DNA from: Alcaligenaceae bacterium
Lineage (GTDB): Bacteria; Pseudomonadota; Gammaproteobacteria; Burkholderiales; Burkholderiaceae_B
Assembly: GCA_029265335.1 (NCBI GenBank)
Contig: JAJUJN010000112.1
Span: forward strand, 1 to 6,870
DNA: 6,870 bases
Reading direction: 5' to 3'
Shown here piece by piece: positions 5,874 to 6,870 of this stretch; the first letter of the stretch is position 1, and each line of letters begins with the position of its first letter. Made by a program: the position numbers and the translations under genes. The notes under the pieces were generated by a model that was not told the DNA's origin, made no database searches, and was given only the letters and a program-made list of their open reading frames with translations.

Positions 5874-6870
5874 TCAGCTGGCGCCGCCCGCCACCGCCGG
5901 TTGACGCCAAAGGGCGAACCCCGTTCGGGGCAACCGTGCCGAGACGGCTGCTGCCACTAGCAGCAAGGCGCCCGCCGAGCCAAAGGCCGGCCAATGCGAG
6001 CCCCATTGTTCGTAGCCCCAGCCGCCCAACCACGAACTGATGGCCGCCCCCACCTGATGCGAGAAATAGGCCAGCCCATAGAGCACGCCCACCAGACGCA
6101 CACCGTAAACGTCGGCCAGAATCGCCGACGACAAAGCGATGCTGCCGGCCCAGACGATGCCACCCACCGTGGCGGCGGCGTAGAGCTCCCACTGCGTGCC
6201 CACCAGCAGCAGAGCGAAGAACCCCAGGCCCCGCACGCCATAGATGGCGGCCAGCAGATGTCGCCGCGGCCAGAGGTCGGATATGCGGCCGAGCACCAAG
6301 GTACTGAAGATTGCCACCAAGCCGATCAAGCCGATGCCCATGGCACCCGTGGTGGGGTCGTAGCCATGGTCGACCAGCATGGGCACACCGTGGGTGCCCA
6401 ACAGGTTCATGCTGTAGCCACAAGCGAACATCCCCGCCAGAATCTGCCAGAAGGGCAGCGTGACCACCGCTGCCGAAAGCGGTAAGGGTTGGCGCAAGCT
6501 CGACTCGGGCATGGCGGCCACCGAAGCCGGCGATTCGCGCAAGCGCGTGGGCTTGGCTGCCTCGGTGGCCTTGGCCAAGGCATGAGCAGCTTGCAAGCTA
6601 CCTTCAGCAGGCAGTCGATCGGCTTCTGGCGGTGCGTTGTCGCAGATCACGAAAAGCGCGGTAGGCACCACCACCAGCAAGAACAGGGCGGCAAAGCCCA
6701 CCAGGGTGGTCTGCCAGCCTACTGCCGCGATGCTCGCGCTGAGGGCGGGTGTGAGCACCGCAATTCCGGCCATCGAGCCAGTCGAGAGAAAGAACAGCGC
6801 CATGCCACGCCGCCGCACAAACCACCGGGTGAGCATCGGCGTGAGCGCCACGGGGCTGGTGAAACCGAGC
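5874..6870 (-). CDS. Major facilitator transporter, OFA/MCT-like (N-terminus beyond window edge)
   Basis: The minus-strand frame is open through the right edge and ends with TGA at 5874-5876. It shows 331 residues; the true start is probably some 100-130 residues further upstream. A GTG at 6851 is in frame but is internal: the residues before it (LGFTSP) continue a typical helix-4 region reading into TPMLTRWFVRRRGMAL, the cytoplasmic stretch conserved in OFA/MCT-like MFS carriers. Several strongly hydrophobic segments follow. A long polar loop with many Ala, Pro and charged residues lies at about 85-125 of the visible part, matching the central cytoplasmic loop between helices 6 and 7. A second motif-A-like GRISDLWPRR begins the C-terminal half's second loop. 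It is expected to be an inner-membrane carrier, perhaps of a small carboxylate; the substrate is unknown. It differs clearly from the Bcr/CflA transporter at the other end of the window, and could share a transcript with the nitroreductase downstream. Confidence 0.88.
   Translation of the reverse strand, partial: LGFTSPVALTPMLTRWFVRRRGMALFFLSTGSMAGIAVLTPALSASIAAVGWQTTLVGFAALFLLVVVPTALFVICDNAPPEADRLPAEGSLQAAHALAKATEAAKPTRLRESPASVAAMPESSLRQPLPLSAAVVTLPFWQILAGMFACGYSMNLLGTHGVPMLVDHGYDPTTGAMGIGLIGLVAIFSTLVLGRISDLWPRRHLLAAIYGVRGLGFFALLLVGTQWELYAAATVGGIVWAGSIALSSAILADVYGVRLVGVLYGLAYFSHQVGAAISSWLGGWGYEQWGSHWPAFGSAGALLLVAAAVSARLPRTGFALWRQPAVAGGAS

Overview
The window comes from a GC-rich bacterial chromosome. 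It holds five protein genes packed with little intergenic DNA, and I see no RNA genes, mobile elements, CRISPR arrays or long repeats. The proteins (a Bcr/CflA-type drug transporter, a Mre11/SbcD-like nuclease with a YhaN/SbcC-like ATPase, an NfsA-type nitroreductase with an N-terminal extension, and an OFA/MCT-like transporter) look proteobacterial, most like Betaproteobacteria of the Burkholderiales kind. That placement is a judgement from remembered family resemblance, not from a search.

Layout. Positions 1-1085, minus strand: a Bcr/CflA major facilitator transporter whose C-terminus runs off the left edge. Positions 1086-1161: a short divergent intergenic region. Positions 1162-4928, plus strand: a two-gene unit of a Mre11/SbcD-type metallophosphoesterase (1162-2289) and a long coiled-coil ABC-class ATPase (2280-4928). 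The two overlap by 10 bases, and a strong ribosome binding site for the second gene lies inside the first. Positions 4954-5814, minus strand: an NfsA-like flavin oxidoreductase, converging on the ATPase gene with only 25 bases between stop codons. Positions 5874-6870, minus strand: a second major facilitator transporter, unrelated in subfamily to the first, whose N-terminus lies beyond the right edge.

How the genes work together. The nuclease and ATPase almost certainly form one SbcCD/Rad50-Mre11-like (YhaO/YhaN-like) DNA end-processing complex. This is the most interesting part of the window. The nuclease replaces two canonical metal-ligand histidines (DxH becomes DxQ, GHxH becomes GDxH). 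The ATPase has no CxxC zinc hook, only one cysteine in 882 residues, and a small glycine-rich, probably beta-stranded insert where the coiled coil should turn back. The two transporters and the nitroreductase are ordinary accessory metabolism or efflux genes with no visible functional link to the nuclease pair. A cluster of ATTGG/CCAAT half-sites upstream of the nitroreductase is a possible operator. I see no convincing evidence of a wholly new system. The nuclease-ATPase pair is best described as a divergent, hookless SbcCD-type complex.
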